From CAG-238 sp934277695 (GTDB lineage Bacteria > Bacillota > Clostridia > Peptostreptococcales > Anaerovoracaceae), in the NCBI GenBank assembly GCA_934277695.1, contig CAKQVG010000001.1:434001-498000 (forward strand): 64,000 bases of DNA. The letters run 5' to 3'. The notes beneath the pieces were generated by a model. It made no database searches and had not been told where the DNA came from. It was given only the letters and a program-made list of their open reading frames with translations. This document shows positions 49,908 through 59,201 of this stretch, piece after piece (position 1 is the stretch's first letter; the number at the start of each line of letters is the position of its first letter). The position numbers and the translations under genes are program-made.

Positions 49908-51404
49908 TTATGCTTCAAGTGACTTTAATGCAGCCTGCTTTTCAGCTTCTCTTTCTTCTAAGATTGCTTCATATTCTTCATCCGTCAGCTTAGTCATTGT
50001 GATTCCTGTATATCCGAAGAATACGGAAACAATTGGGTTAAGCCAGTTAAGAATAGCATATGGAATGTAGCTGGAGTCTACGTTGAGGAAGTTTCTCATT
50101 GTAGCACCGCAAGTGTTCCAAGGGAAGAAGTTGGAAGTGATTGTTCCGCAGTCTTCCAGTGCTCTTGAAAGGTTTTCCGGACGAAGCTTCATGTCTTCGA
50201 ATTTTTCCTTGAACATTCTGCCAGGAAGTACGAGTGCTAAGTACTGGTCGCAGCATACTGCGTTAGTGATTAAGCACATTAATTCAGTTGCGAGTACGAG
50301 TCCGCCTCTGCCCTTAGCTACCTTAAGGAGACCTTCAGCGATTGTTCCCATAACGCCTGTTACGTCTACGATACCGCCGAAGCACATTGCACAGAGGATG
50401 ATGGAGATTGTCCACATCATACCCTGCATACCACCATTGGAAAGAAGGTCAGCAAGTTTTGCGATTACAGAACCGTCTTCTGTTCCTTCCGGAACCTGTC
50501 CCATGGAGATACCGTTGTTCATGATTGTGAAGATGGATTCCTTAAGAGGAAGTCCTGTAGCTGTTTCAACATGTGCTCTGTTCCAGAAGAAGAACGGAAC
50601 GCCGATGAATACACCACCGATTAAGGATGGGATTGCAGGGAACTTCATCGCTACTGCCACGATTACGAAGATTGGCGGAAGCAGGGAAAGAACACTTATC
50701 TTGGATGAACCTTGGATGAATACAGAGATTTCATCTACAACGGACATGTCAACCGCATTGTTGGAAGCATGCATGAAGCCCATTACTGCGTAAGCAACTA
50801 AAGCGATAGCTAAGGAAGTACCGGTTGTATAAACCATGTGTTTGATGTGTCCGAACAGAGTTGCGCCGGCCATTGCAGGAGCAAGGTTTGTTGTATCGGA
50901 TAATGGGGACATCTTGTCTCCGAAGTAAGCACCGGATACTACAGCACCTGCTGTCATAGCAACAGGGAATCCGAGAGCTGTACCTACACCAACGAGTGCA
51001 ACACCCATGGAACCTGCTGTGGACCATGAAGAACCTGTTGCAAGGGATACGATGGAGCAAAGGATACAAGCTGTAAGTAAGAATACCTTAGGGCTGATAA
51101 CTTTGATACCGTAGTACATCATGGAAGGAATTGTTCCTGCTGCAAGCCATGAACAAATCATAGCACCTACGATAGCAAGGATTAAGATAGCCTGCATGGA
51201 TCTGTTGATGGAAGCGAGGATACCCTGTTCCATGTAGTTCCATTTCCAGCCGTTAGCTACGCCGATGATTGCAGCGAAAGATGCTGCGATGATAAGTGCG
51301 ATGTGTGGTTCGCCACCGTCGTCAACGATAATTGACCACATTAATGCGGCAATCATTACTACCATAACGAGTAAGCATTGCCATACCGGGATCTTTTTAC
51401 CCAT
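49908..51404 (-). CDS. nhaC: Na+/H+ antiporter NhaC family protein
   Basis: A 498-residue antiporter with about 11-12 helices. NhaC-family motifs include GSSWSTAGSMGVALVGVG near 123, GAVVSGAYFGDKMSPLSDTT near 150 (the conserved Asp pair), and SNFFPWNTCGATM near 425. In ornithine- and arginine-fermenting Clostridia an NhaC member lies near the ornithine genes. Here the gene is 3.4 kb from ornithine racemase, in the same orientation. It may couple the sodium gradient to pH control or to amino-acid exchange. The start has AGGAGG. Its codon usage suggests high expression. Confidence 0.92.
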   Translation of the reverse strand: MGKKIPVWQCLLVMVVMIAALMWSIIVDDGGEPHIALIIAASFAAIIGVANGWKWNYMEQGILASINRSMQAILILAIVGAMICSWLAAGTIPSMMYYGIKVISPKVFLLTACILCSIVSLATGSSWSTAGSMGVALVGVGTALGFPVAMTAGAVVSGAYFGDKMSPLSDTTNLAPAMAGATLFGHIKHMVYTTGTSLAIALVAYAVMGFMHASNNAVDMSVVDEISVFIQGSSKISVLSLLPPIFVIVAVAMKFPAIPSLIGGVFIGVPFFFWNRAHVETATGLPLKESIFTIMNNGISMGQVPEGTEDGSVIAKLADLLSNGGMQGMMWTISIILCAMCFGGIVDVTGVMGTIAEGLLKVAKGRGGLVLATELMCLITNAVCCDQYLALVLPGRMFKEKFEDMKLRPENLSRALEDCGTITSNFFPWNTCGATMRNFLNVDSSYIPYAILNWLNPIVSVFFGYTGITMTKLTDEEYEAILEEREAEKQAALKSLEA

Positions 51405-51522
51405 AATAAGTCCTCCTATTAATATATTGGTATAAAATAAAGAATGAATTCGGAGTTGTCCCCGCTATGAGGATTCCCTCCAAGGATACTTTTATCATTT
51501 TTGCATATGAAAAGGCAAGACA

Positions 51523-51604
51523 ACTAAAGTATATGGCATGTCAACTTTAGTATATATCTTTCTTAGCATTATCTTAGCATTACGTTAACACAATCTTAGC
51601 ACCG
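51523..51604. repeat. Inverted repeat and four tandem 11-bp boxes between nhaC and DUF2804
   Basis: An 8-bp inverted repeat (ACTAAAGT 51523-51530, ACTTTAGT 51544-51551) is followed by four tandem 11-bp units at 51561-51604 with the core TTAGCA, TTAGCA, TTAACA, TTAGCA separated by five bases each. Phasing of one helical turn and the hexamer are like OmpR/PhoP-type response-regulator boxes. No gene is in 51405-51693. The boxes end 27 bp before the -35 of the DUF2804 promoter. Confidence 0.75.
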
Positions 51605-51630
51605 TGCTTTTCTTTTGTCAATTCTAATGC

Positions 51631-51659
51631 TTGCCAAATACAAAATAATTTGCTATTCT
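51631..51659 (+). promoter_or_regulatory. Promoter of the DUF2804 gene
   Basis: -35 TTGCCA and -10 TATTCT with an exact 17-bp spacer, 34 bp before the start codon. Confidence 0.6.
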
Positions 51660-51693
51660 AAACTAAGAAAACATATGAATACGGAGGCTGAGC

Positions 51694-52806
51694 ATGAGCG
51701 AAAAAAAACAACATGAACTAACATCTCAACACGATTTATTGGATGCAAACGGCCATCTCACAGAGGCCGGTTATGCAAAAAGTCTGATTTTGAATTATGA
51801 CCGTTCCGCAATCAAAGCGCCGGGATTTAAAATTAAAGAGTGGGACTACTACCTTGTTGCCTGTGACAGCTTCGCTGTTGCCCTTACCATTGACGACAAT
51901 TCCTATATGGGACTTGACAGTATTTCGCTCCTTGACTTTACAATACCGTGGGAGCATACAAACAGCCCGATTACCGCTTTTACATTTGGAAAGAAAAATC
52001 TCCCGCCATCAAGCGTGTCCGGCGATGTCAAAACAAAAGGCAAAGGCTATTACATTAACTTCATGAACAATGGCAGCGAGCGTATTTTGGAATTTCACAT
52101 GGACAATTTCTGTGATAAGAAGCCGATCGACGGCAAAATCACCCTCAAATGTCCCGACGATGACAGCATGGTTATCGCAACTCCGTTTGCAGAGAAAAAA
52201 ACAGCCTTTTATTACAACCAAAAAATCAATTGCATGCCTGCGGCCGGATCCGTTTCCTTTGGTGACAAAACTTATGAATTCCCGGAGGGAAAGTCTTTCG
52301 GAACACTCGACTGGGGCCGCGGTGTTTGGACATACAAGAACACCTGGTACTGGGGAAGTGCCTCCGGCCTTGCTCCTGACGGAAAAAGGCTCGGCTGGAA
52401 CATCGGCTACGGTTTCGGTGATACCTCGGCAGCCAGCGAAAACATGCTTTTCTATGACGGCAAAGCTCATAAGCTCAGTCAGGTGACTTTTCATATTCCG
52501 ATGAAAAACAAAAATTACACCACGCACGGCGGATGCTGCGGCGGTTCGTCAGGAAAGTGTGTCGTCACCATGGACATGATTGAAGATTATCTAAATCCTT
52601 GGACATTTACAAGTGATGATGGGCGGTTCGAAATGGATTTTATCCCTATTATCGACCGCGCTGCGCTCACGGATGCGAAACTGATATCATCGGATCAGCA
52701 CCAGGTCTTCGGAAAATTTACAGGGAAGATCATTCTCGACGGCGGAACTGTCATAGAAGTGAAAGACTTCCTGGGATTTGCGGAAAAAGTTACAAACAAG
52801 TGGTAA
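51694..52806 (+). CDS. DUF2804 family protein
   Basis: A 370-residue soluble protein of the DUF2804 family, whose fold resembles lipocalin/hydroxyneurosporene-synthase-like proteins that act on hydrophobic substrates. Recognisable segments are LDWGRGVWTYKNTWYWGSAS near 207, LGWNIGYGFGDTSAASEN near 232 and GKFTGKIILDGG near the end. Functions in this family are unknown. It starts after GGAGGC and has its own promoter with upstream response-regulator-like boxes. The flavodiiron gene follows 46 bases later. Confidence 0.88.
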   Translation: MSEKKQHELTSQHDLLDANGHLTEAGYAKSLILNYDRSAIKAPGFKIKEWDYYLVACDSFAVALTIDDNSYMGLDSISLLDFTIPWEHTNSPITAFTFGKKNLPPSSVSGDVKTKGKGYYINFMNNGSERILEFHMDNFCDKKPIDGKITLKCPDDDSMVIATPFAEKKTAFYYNQKINCMPAAGSVSFGDKTYEFPEGKSFGTLDWGRGVWTYKNTWYWGSASGLAPDGKRLGWNIGYGFGDTSAASENMLFYDGKAHKLSQVTFHIPMKNKNYTTHGGCCGGSSGKCVVTMDMIEDYLNPWTFTSDDGRFEMDFIPIIDRAALTDAKLISSDQHQVFGKFTGKIILDGGTVIEVKDFLGFAEKVTNKW

Positions 52807-52852
52807 AAGCATCCGAAATATTATTACAGAAATTCAAAGGAGAGTTTAAAAA

Positions 52853-54712
52853 ATGTATTGTACGAAAAAAATAACAGATGACTTAGTATGGGTAGGTGCA
52901 AACGATCGCAGGCTCGCCATGTTCGAAGGCGTTTATTCCGTGCCTCGCGGTGTTTCCTACAATTCATACCTTTTAAAAGATGAGCTTACCGTTCTTTTTG
53001 ATACCGTGGATAAAGCCGTCAGCCGGACTTTTTTTGAAAACGTTGAGCATGAGCTTAGTGGCAGAAAACTTGACTTCGTAGTTGTTCAGCACATGGAGCC
53101 GGATCATTCGGCAACGCTGTCGGAACTTTTGCTCCGTTACCCGGATGTGAAAATTGTAGCAAACGAAAAAATTCTCGCAATGATTACACAGTTTTTCCAT
53201 GTGGATTTAAGAAACCGCGCATTTGTGGTAAAAGAGGGAGATACGCTCAACACGGGAAACCATGTTTTGAAATTTATCTTCGCGCCGATGGTACACTGGC
53301 CGGAGGTTATGGTTACTTTCGACGAAACCACAGGTACGCTTTTCTCCGCAGATGCCTTCGGAACTTTTGGAGCGCTGAACGGAGCAATTTTCGCAGATGA
53401 AGTAGACTTTGAAAATGAATATATGGACGAGGCCCGCCGTTATTACTGCAATATCGTCGGAAAATACGGGCAGCAGGTACAGTCCCTGCTGAAAAAAACA
53501 CACAGCCTTGATATTAAGATGATTTGTTCGCTTCACGGTTTCGTTTGGAGACGCAATCTCGAAGATATTTTCGATAAGTATGTGAAATGGAGCACTTACA
53601 CGCCGGAAGAAAACGGTGTTATGATTGCCTACGCTTCGGTATACGGAAATACAGAAAATACAGCGGAAATCATTTCTTCCCGCCTGCGCGACCTCGGCAT
53701 CAAAACCGTGATGTTCGATGTCTCCGTTACCCCTGCTTCTGAAATTATTGCTGCAGCTTTCAAGTGGAGTCACCTGCTCTTCGCTTCCACGACTTATAAT
53801 GCAGGAATCTTCGTGTCGATGGAAGAGCTTTTGCACGACCTTGCTGCTCACAATATTCAGGACAGAACGGTTGCCTTCGTGGAAAACGGTTCGTGGGCAC
53901 CGACCAGCGGCAAGCTTATGAGAGAAATTATGTCCGCCTGCAAGAATATGCGTATTTTAGACGAGACGCTGACCCTGAAATCTTCGCTGAAACCGGAACA
54001 GACCGATGAAATCGATGTTTTGGTTCAGGCAATTTCCGACACAATTCCTCGTTTCGAAAAACCTGTAATCGGTGAAACGGATAAGGATATTCTGAAAATC
54101 GACCCGGCGGTCTTCCACAAGTTCTCCTATGGACTTTTCGTGCTGACCACGCAGGCTGACGGCAAAGATAATGGCTGCATTATCAACACGGCTGCACAGC
54201 TCACAAGCACACCGGGCAGAATCAACATCGCTGTCAACAAAGCAAACTACACACATGATATGATTCTTAAGAGCGGTGTATTCAATTTATCCATTCTTGC
54301 AGAAGATGCTTCGTTTGATACCTTCAAGCGTTTTGGCTTTGCAAGCGGTAAGGATACGGACAAGTTTGCCGGATTTGAAGCGCACACTGCACGCAGTGGA
54401 AATGGTCTTACCTATGTCACGCTCGGAACGAATGCATTTATCTCCGCAAAGGTTATTGACGCGCACGATTACGGCACGCATACGCTCTTCATCGCAGAGG
54501 TTACCGAATCGGAAGTTCTCCGCGACATGCCGTCCGTGACCTACGGTTATTACTTTGAGCATATCAAACCGAAGCCGCAGCCAAAGATTGAGGAAGAAAA
54601 GCACGGCTATGTCTGCAAAATCTGCGGATATGTCTACGAAGGCGATACGCTTCCGCCTGATTTCGTTTGCCCTCTCTGCAAACACGGCGCAGATGACTTC
54701 GAAAAAATTTAA
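52853..54712 (+). CDS. Four-domain flavodiiron protein with flavin reductase and rubredoxin domains
   Basis: A 619-residue oxygen or nitric-oxide reductase. Domain 1 (about 1-245) is the metallo-beta-lactamase diiron core, with ligands VVQHMEPDHSA (HxExDH, near 80), APMVHWPEVM (His near 148), FSADAFG (Asp near 167) and CSLHGFVWR (His near 226). Domain 2 (about 255-395) is flavodoxin (IAYASVYGNTENTAE). Domain 3 (about 425-570) is flavin-reductase-like (GRINIAVNKANYTHDMI). Domain 4 (about 580-619) is rubredoxin with CKICGY and CPLCK. Having both reductase and rubredoxin in one chain lets it take electrons directly from NAD(P)H-type donors. Protects the oxygen-sensitive metabolism of the host. 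Confidence 0.92.
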   Translation: MYCTKKITDDLVWVGANDRRLAMFEGVYSVPRGVSYNSYLLKDELTVLFDTVDKAVSRTFFENVEHELSGRKLDFVVVQHMEPDHSATLSELLLRYPDVKIVANEKILAMITQFFHVDLRNRAFVVKEGDTLNTGNHVLKFIFAPMVHWPEVMVTFDETTGTLFSADAFGTFGALNGAIFADEVDFENEYMDEARRYYCNIVGKYGQQVQSLLKKTHSLDIKMICSLHGFVWRRNLEDIFDKYVKWSTYTPEENGVMIAYASVYGNTENTAEIISSRLRDLGIKTVMFDVSVTPASEIIAAAFKWSHLLFASTTYNAGIFVSMEELLHDLAAHNIQDRTVAFVENGSWAPTSGKLMREIMSACKNMRILDETLTLKSSLKPEQTDEIDVLVQAISDTIPRFEKPVIGETDKDILKIDPAVFHKFSYGLFVLTTQADGKDNGCIINTAAQLTSTPGRINIAVNKANYTHDMILKSGVFNLSILAEDASFDTFKRFGFASGKDTDKFAGFEAHTARSGNGLTYVTLGTNAFISAKVIDAHDYGTHTLFIAEVTESEVLRDMPSVTYGYYFEHIKPKPQPKIEEEKHGYVCKICGYVYEGDTLPPDFVCPLCKHGADDFEKI

Positions 54713-54749
54713 ATATCTGGGTGACTAACCGCCGCCTAGGCACACCTAA

Positions 54750-54792
54750 CGAAAACAGGGATGAAAGAGCACGCTCCTCATCCCTGTTTTCG
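54750..54792. terminator. Bidirectional terminator between flavodiiron and orr genes
   Basis: A perfect 15-bp stem (arms 54750-54764 and 54778-54792) with a 13-base loop and A4/T4 tracts in the stem base; it separates two convergent genes. Confidence 0.85.
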
Positions 54793-54807
54793 AAGTTAAT
54801 TGTATTT

Positions 54808-55896
54808 TTATTTGACATATACTTTTTCAACATACGGGCTGGTTGCAAGCTTGAGCATTGCACCGTATTCAACCGTAAATGCCACAACATCGCCGACCTT
54901 GTATTCTTTGTCTGTATGTGTCACATCAAGAATCGTGTGGTCGGAAGAACCTCCCATGATTTCAATCTGTGCATCCGTCGGAATCATTCCGCCAAGATCC
55001 GTATCCTGCTTGCCGACTGCGATAATCGCACGCTTCATGATTCCTCTGTCTTCGTAATATGGTTTTTCACCGAAAGCGTCAACGCCCACTTCACCGATCG
55101 GAAGGGACGGCTTTTCCTTCAGTTCCACAATCTGTGCTTCGAGTGTAAGCGTATCATGAACGCATCCCGGAACGGTTTCCCCGTAAGCCGTATCGTTTCC
55201 GAGCAGGAAGGATTCTCCAAGTCTGAGGTTGTTGATTCCTTCCGGAAGTCCTTCTTTCCAAATCAGATAAATCGAGCTGGAATTTCCGCCGGAAATCACA
55301 TTCAGCTTAATTCCGAATTTCTCTTCAATTTTACGAGCAATCGCAACAAGTCCTCCAAGGTTATCCTGTTTCGGAATGATTGCGCCGTAGCAGGTCAGGT
55401 TCACACCCACACCGTAGAGATTGATGTTTTTCATTGCCATAATTTCGGAAACTGCCTCAAAAATCAGGTCTTCTTTCTGATAGAAAATGCCTTCTCTGAG
55501 GTCTCCCATATCGATCATCAGTAAAATGTTATGCTTAATGCCTGCTTTTGCAGCCTCTTCATTGAGAAGTCTGATGGTTGAAAGCTCCGAGTTAAAGCTA
55601 AGGTCAACATATTTTACAACGTCTGCAGCTTCGCAGTGCATTGGTATTCTCAGAAGAACGGTCTTCTTTCCGTTTGCTCTTGCCTCATCCGCGTATGTTT
55701 TGATGTTTGCAACACGGGAGTCCGCCATAAAATCAACCGCCGGATGGGTAGCAACCATATGTGCCATTTCTTTATCCGCACAAAGCCCCTTCGTTACAAT
55801 CATCAGGGAGCAGCCTGCGTCTTCCTTTACAATCTTGGCACATGCGTCTAAATTACTTCTCAGCTTCTTTAAATCAACTACTAATCTTGGATACAT
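54808..55896 (-). CDS. orr: Ornithine racemase
   Basis: A 362-residue PLP enzyme of the alanine racemase fold-III barrel group. It interconverts L- and D-ornithine, giving the D form that OraSE uses. The PLP lysine is in MIVTKGLCADKEMA near 36. The strand YGVGVNLTCYG near 164, the SGGNSSSIYLIW phosphate loop near 210 and LRLGESFLLGN near 235 all match Orr. It is the last gene of the ornithine group on the minus strand, 15 bases after the GlmL-like ATPase gene, and ends at a bidirectional terminator. Confidence 0.93.
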   Translation of the reverse strand: MYPRLVVDLKKLRSNLDACAKIVKEDAGCSLMIVTKGLCADKEMAHMVATHPAVDFMADSRVANIKTYADEARANGKKTVLLRIPMHCEAADVVKYVDLSFNSELSTIRLLNEEAAKAGIKHNILLMIDMGDLREGIFYQKEDLIFEAVSEIMAMKNINLYGVGVNLTCYGAIIPKQDNLGGLVAIARKIEEKFGIKLNVISGGNSSSIYLIWKEGLPEGINNLRLGESFLLGNDTAYGETVPGCVHDTLTLEAQIVELKEKPSLPIGEVGVDAFGEKPYYEDRGIMKRAIIAVGKQDTDLGGMIPTDAQIEIMGGSSDHTILDVTHTDKEYKVGDVVAFTVEYGAMLKLATSPYVEKVYVK

Positions 55897-55911
55897 TTTT
55901 CTTTCCTTTCT

Positions 55912-57729
55912 TTACCTGCCTTCCGGCCTTTTTGCGTTTTTATCTCTGTATGGGCAATGCGTTCGCATGCACGCCCAGCATTCATGGTTGCAGTTCGGTC
56001 TGCCGTCAACCTCTCCGCACGCACGCATCACATGTTGCGCCGGGTCGTAGTCATCGTCCTGCGCCTTAGCTGCTATGCTTTGAGTCTCCTCTGCATTTAC
56101 GATCAGGTCCGCACCTTTTTTAACGGATCGGTCGCTGACAAGTGCTTCTGCCTTGGCAGCCTCGACCTCTTCCTTCGTAGCTCCTCCAATCTTTTCGGCA
56201 AGGGCTTCCTTGTAATCCGTCAAATCGTAACCCATCGCTTCCATCTCTTCAATGTGCTTCTGCGTTTCTTCTTCTTTCGCCTTGCGCGCTGCGGAAAGTC
56301 TCTGAAGCTCTTCGATAAATGCCGCTTTGTTTACAACATGCTCGTTTTCTTTCAGCTCCATGTGCAGGCTCTTTGCGAGGAGTTTAATCGCACCCTGTCT
56401 ATGTGTCTTGGAAAGAACGCCCAGCGATGCCATGATATAGTCGTTGTCCACAAGGATCTTCACGGACTCAGGCGGATAAAGTTTCATGCCCGTTTCGTTG
56501 TCCTTTGCAATTTCTTCCATGATTTCCACTCTGTGCGGAAGTCTTGTGAGCGCACCTCCCGTGCCCACGATGTATTTGATCTGCGTCAGGTCCTTGCCCT
56601 CTGCCAGCGTCTGCCTTCCCGTCGGACCGTACACATACCGGATTGAGCCTGCATGGCGTTCAACCGCCCTCAAAACAGCCTCCTCGGTAAGTCTTTCAAC
56701 CAACTTGAATTCGTCTTCATTCTTCGGAATCGCCTTGTAAGTTTCAAGCGTTTTGTCGAGGTCGATGTGGAGTTTTTCTTCACATTCTTTTCTGAGCTTT
56801 TCTTCGCCGATGGATTCAATTACCTTCATGCGGTTTACATAAACGCCAAGGTCGCCTTCCACGGTTCTCTTTGCCTTCGGTTCCGGTGCTGTCAAAATTC
56901 TCGCAACCGCGTCAGAGTCTTCGGTCACTGCGTGAACGTCTGTCGTCGCACCGCCAACGTCGATGGTCATAACATCACCGATGCAGTCATAAAGCAGTTT
57001 CGTGCATTCCATAACCGCGCCCGGTGTCGGGATAATCGGCCCATTTACCATGTCGCGCACATGCTCCATGCCCGGTGCCTTCGTGATATTGTCCTCAAAC
57101 GCGTCCTGGATGACCTTTCGGCAAGGCTCTACATTCAGCGTGTCAATCTTCGGATAAACATTGTCTACAAGGTAGAGTTTCTGTCCGCTTTCCTCATCAA
57201 AAATCAGTTTCATCTCTTCCTGATTCTCAATGTTTCCGGCATAAACTACCGGTGTGTGCAGACCCATGTTTCTTATCATTTCCGCGTTGTATATCGCAGT
57301 GTCTCTTTCGCCGTAATCAACGCCGCCCGCAATCAGGATGAGGTTCGGGTTGATCTCCTTAATCTTTGCGAGGTCGCTTCTTCTCAGTCTTCCGACTGTA
57401 ATGTTATGAATGATTCCTCCCGCGCCAAGCGCCGCTTCTCTTGCAGCCTTCGCAGTCATATCATATACCAGTCCGTGCACCGTCATCTTCAGACCGCCCG
57501 CGGCCGATGATGTGGCAAGCATCTCGTCATACTCCAGACTGTCAATTCCCATCTTCCTGCAAAGGTTATCAATCGCGCCCTGCAGCCCGATACGAACATC
57601 GCCCTCCAATACGGATGTCGGTGCCTGCCCCTGGGCCCAGAACACCGGATTGTCGCCGTCCAAATCCTTGAACGCATTTACAACCGTCGTGGTCGAGCCG
57701 ATTTCCGCAACTAAAACATCTACTCTCAT
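55912..57729 (-). CDS. GlmL/MutL-type ATPase of the ornithine aminomutase cluster
   Basis: A 605-residue actin/ASKHA-fold ATPase of the GlmL/MutL family, which accompanies B12-dependent mutases (glutamate mutase, ornithine aminomutase) and probably reactivates or chaperones them. The first phosphate loop is VAEIGSTTTVVNAF at residue 7 and the second is TIDVGGATTDVHAV near 250, followed by EGDLGVYVN. The C-terminal tail is unusual: five Cys in about 25 residues (C-x8-C-x3-C-x2-C-x4-C, with CNHECWACMRTHCPYRD), which looks like a zinc or iron-sulfur site. ATG 57729 follows AAAGGAAG. orr follows after 15 bases. Confidence 0.9.
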   Translation of the reverse strand: MRVDVLVAEIGSTTTVVNAFKDLDGDNPVFWAQGQAPTSVLEGDVRIGLQGAIDNLCRKMGIDSLEYDEMLATSSAAGGLKMTVHGLVYDMTAKAAREAALGAGGIIHNITVGRLRRSDLAKIKEINPNLILIAGGVDYGERDTAIYNAEMIRNMGLHTPVVYAGNIENQEEMKLIFDEESGQKLYLVDNVYPKIDTLNVEPCRKVIQDAFEDNITKAPGMEHVRDMVNGPIIPTPGAVMECTKLLYDCIGDVMTIDVGGATTDVHAVTEDSDAVARILTAPEPKAKRTVEGDLGVYVNRMKVIESIGEEKLRKECEEKLHIDLDKTLETYKAIPKNEDEFKLVERLTEEAVLRAVERHAGSIRYVYGPTGRQTLAEGKDLTQIKYIVGTGGALTRLPHRVEIMEEIAKDNETGMKLYPPESVKILVDNDYIMASLGVLSKTHRQGAIKLLAKSLHMELKENEHVVNKAAFIEELQRLSAARKAKEEETQKHIEEMEAMGYDLTDYKEALAEKIGGATKEEVEAAKAEALVSDRSVKKGADLIVNAEETQSIAAKAQDDDYDPAQHVMRACGEVDGRPNCNHECWACMRTHCPYRDKNAKRPEGR

Positions 57730-57822
57730 TTTTGTCTTCCTTTCTGTCTGAATTTGTGCTGCCCTCCGCCCTGATTGACGCGGGGGCATGCGCCCCTGCC
57801 GTTTCGGGATAAGCAGCCTCTT

Positions 57823-58290
57823 TTATAAGTATCGCACATAAAAGCTCATATCTCCCGGCTGATATCCAAGCTTCTTATAAAAAACTTTCGCTGCCGGATT
57901 CGTTTCTTCCGACTGGAATTGCAGTCGTTTGTAACCCTTTTCTCGTGCGTAATCTTCAATTTCCTTCATGACTTGTCTTCCATACCCCTGCCCTTGGTGC
58001 TCCGGTGCTAGAAACAAATCGTCAATAATCAGCGCAAAGCCTCCGGCCCAAACACTGAAAATCGTCATAAGGTTCACAAAACCTATCACATCGCCATTCG
58101 GCAATTCAATCATAAAAAACGTAATGTGCTCCGGTTTCTTCAATGCCTCGTCAAACACATCGGCAAGTTCTTCGTCCTTCGCTTCGTCCACATGATTCCA
58201 AAGGTCGCCATCCTGTATCTCGAAGTTCATAAATTCTTTGTTCAGCCTGACCCACACCAACTTGTCTTTCTCATCTGCCTCTCTCAACAT
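57823..58290 (-). CDS. GNAT family N-acetyltransferase
   Basis: A 155-residue acetyltransferase. The acetyl-CoA pyrophosphate loop is in LAPEHQGQGYGRQVMKEIE near 95 (QxxGxG/A), preceded by ALIIDDLFL, and the C-terminal QSEETNPAAKVFYKKLGYQ is typical. The acceptor is unknown. It starts after GGAGG, 27 bases after the PD-(D/E)XK-like gene, and lies 93 bases ahead of the GlmL-like gene. A GC-rich hairpin is present in that gap. Confidence 0.9.
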   Translation of the reverse strand: MLREADEKDKLVWVRLNKEFMNFEIQDGDLWNHVDEAKDEELADVFDEALKKPEHITFFMIELPNGDVIGFVNLMTIFSVWAGGFALIIDDLFLAPEHQGQGYGRQVMKEIEDYAREKGYKRLQFQSEETNPAAKVFYKKLGYQPGDMSFYVRYL

Positions 58291-58317
58291 TTTCGTAAAC
58301 CTCCGCTTTGCTTTTTC

Positions 58318-59181
58318 CTACAAAAGTTTATTTCTAATCACACTTTCAATCTCCGCAATGTTCAGCGTTCCGTCTACACCGTCATAGCTGACAATCAAAT
58401 TTTTCCACGGCACAATCCCAACGCTCCCATAAAGATTCATTTTCCACTTATGGTGCCTCATATATTCTTCGTCCCCCGGCATCCCGCAGTGTTCCCAATA
58501 AAACTGCTCGCTCGTCCGCTTGTTCCTCGGCATAAAATCCGGTGCAACCCGATACGTTCCAATCTCCAGAATCTGCTCATATCGAAACGGTACGTCGTAT
58601 TTATAGAATGCCTCCGAAATTGCAAGCTCTGACTTAGACCGCACCAGAAGTCCTCTGCTTGTTGTATGAATTTTCCTCTCGGTCTTATAGCTGCTTTGTT
58701 CATACGGCTGGCTTGCCCAGTCGTCTTCCTTCGGCTGAGGAAAGAAATACTCTTTCGGAAAAGTCCTAAAGCGTTCCGGCATTCTCTCCAGTATGTCGTC
58801 CGGTGCAACTTCACAAAATGCTTTTGTCATCGTTTCCAAGGCCTTGACATTTTTCTCAAGAACAGCAAGTTCTCTTTCTAAATATGTCCTGCGTACCAAG
58901 CCTCTAACAATTTCTGATTGTTTGTTAATTGCATGCCTTTTGTTTATAATTCGTGTCTGCTTTTGCAGTACATCTTCCTGCTCATTTTGCCCTGCACACT
59001 CCGCACGCTCATCATCCATTTCCTCGGTTGTCCGTATTGCTTGAAAGTAAAACGGTACTCCGTTGCGCTTTTCGATTTGCAAGCTTCCTTCCGGCAATAC
59101 TGCAAGCTCAAGTTTGGACTTTTTGACGCGCTCTCTTAAATCCTCCAACAAATGGTCAAAATACACCTCTGATTTTACCAA
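58318..59181 (-). CDS. PD-(D/E)XK nuclease-like protein of unknown role
   Basis: A 287-residue protein. The N-terminal half (about 1-130) is charged and helical, probably coiled coil (KTRIINKRHAINKQSEI-type segment: QTRIINKRHAINKQ). The C-terminal half (about 170-280) has a restriction-endonuclease-like order: LVRSKSELAISEAFY (Glu), TYRVAPDFMPR (Asp), QFYWEHCGMPGD (the E of the ExK-like pair), HHKWKMNLYG (Lys) and LIVSYDG. I know the general type from Clostridia but no established function. The start is TTG with GGAGGG at good distance; no ATG is available nearby. It sits between oraE and the GlmL-like gene, behind an array of inverted repeats. Confidence 0.72.
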   Translation of the reverse strand: MVKSEVYFDHLLEDLRERVKKSKLELAVLPEGSLQIEKRNGVPFYFQAIRTTEEMDDERAECAGQNEQEDVLQKQTRIINKRHAINKQSEIVRGLVRRTYLERELAVLEKNVKALETMTKAFCEVAPDDILERMPERFRTFPKEYFFPQPKEDDWASQPYEQSSYKTERKIHTTSRGLLVRSKSELAISEAFYKYDVPFRYEQILEIGTYRVAPDFMPRNKRTSEQFYWEHCGMPGDEEYMRHHKWKMNLYGSVGIVPWKNLIVSYDGVDGTLNIAEIESVIRNKLL

Positions 59182-59201
59182 AAGACACCCTCCGTTTCTA
59201 T

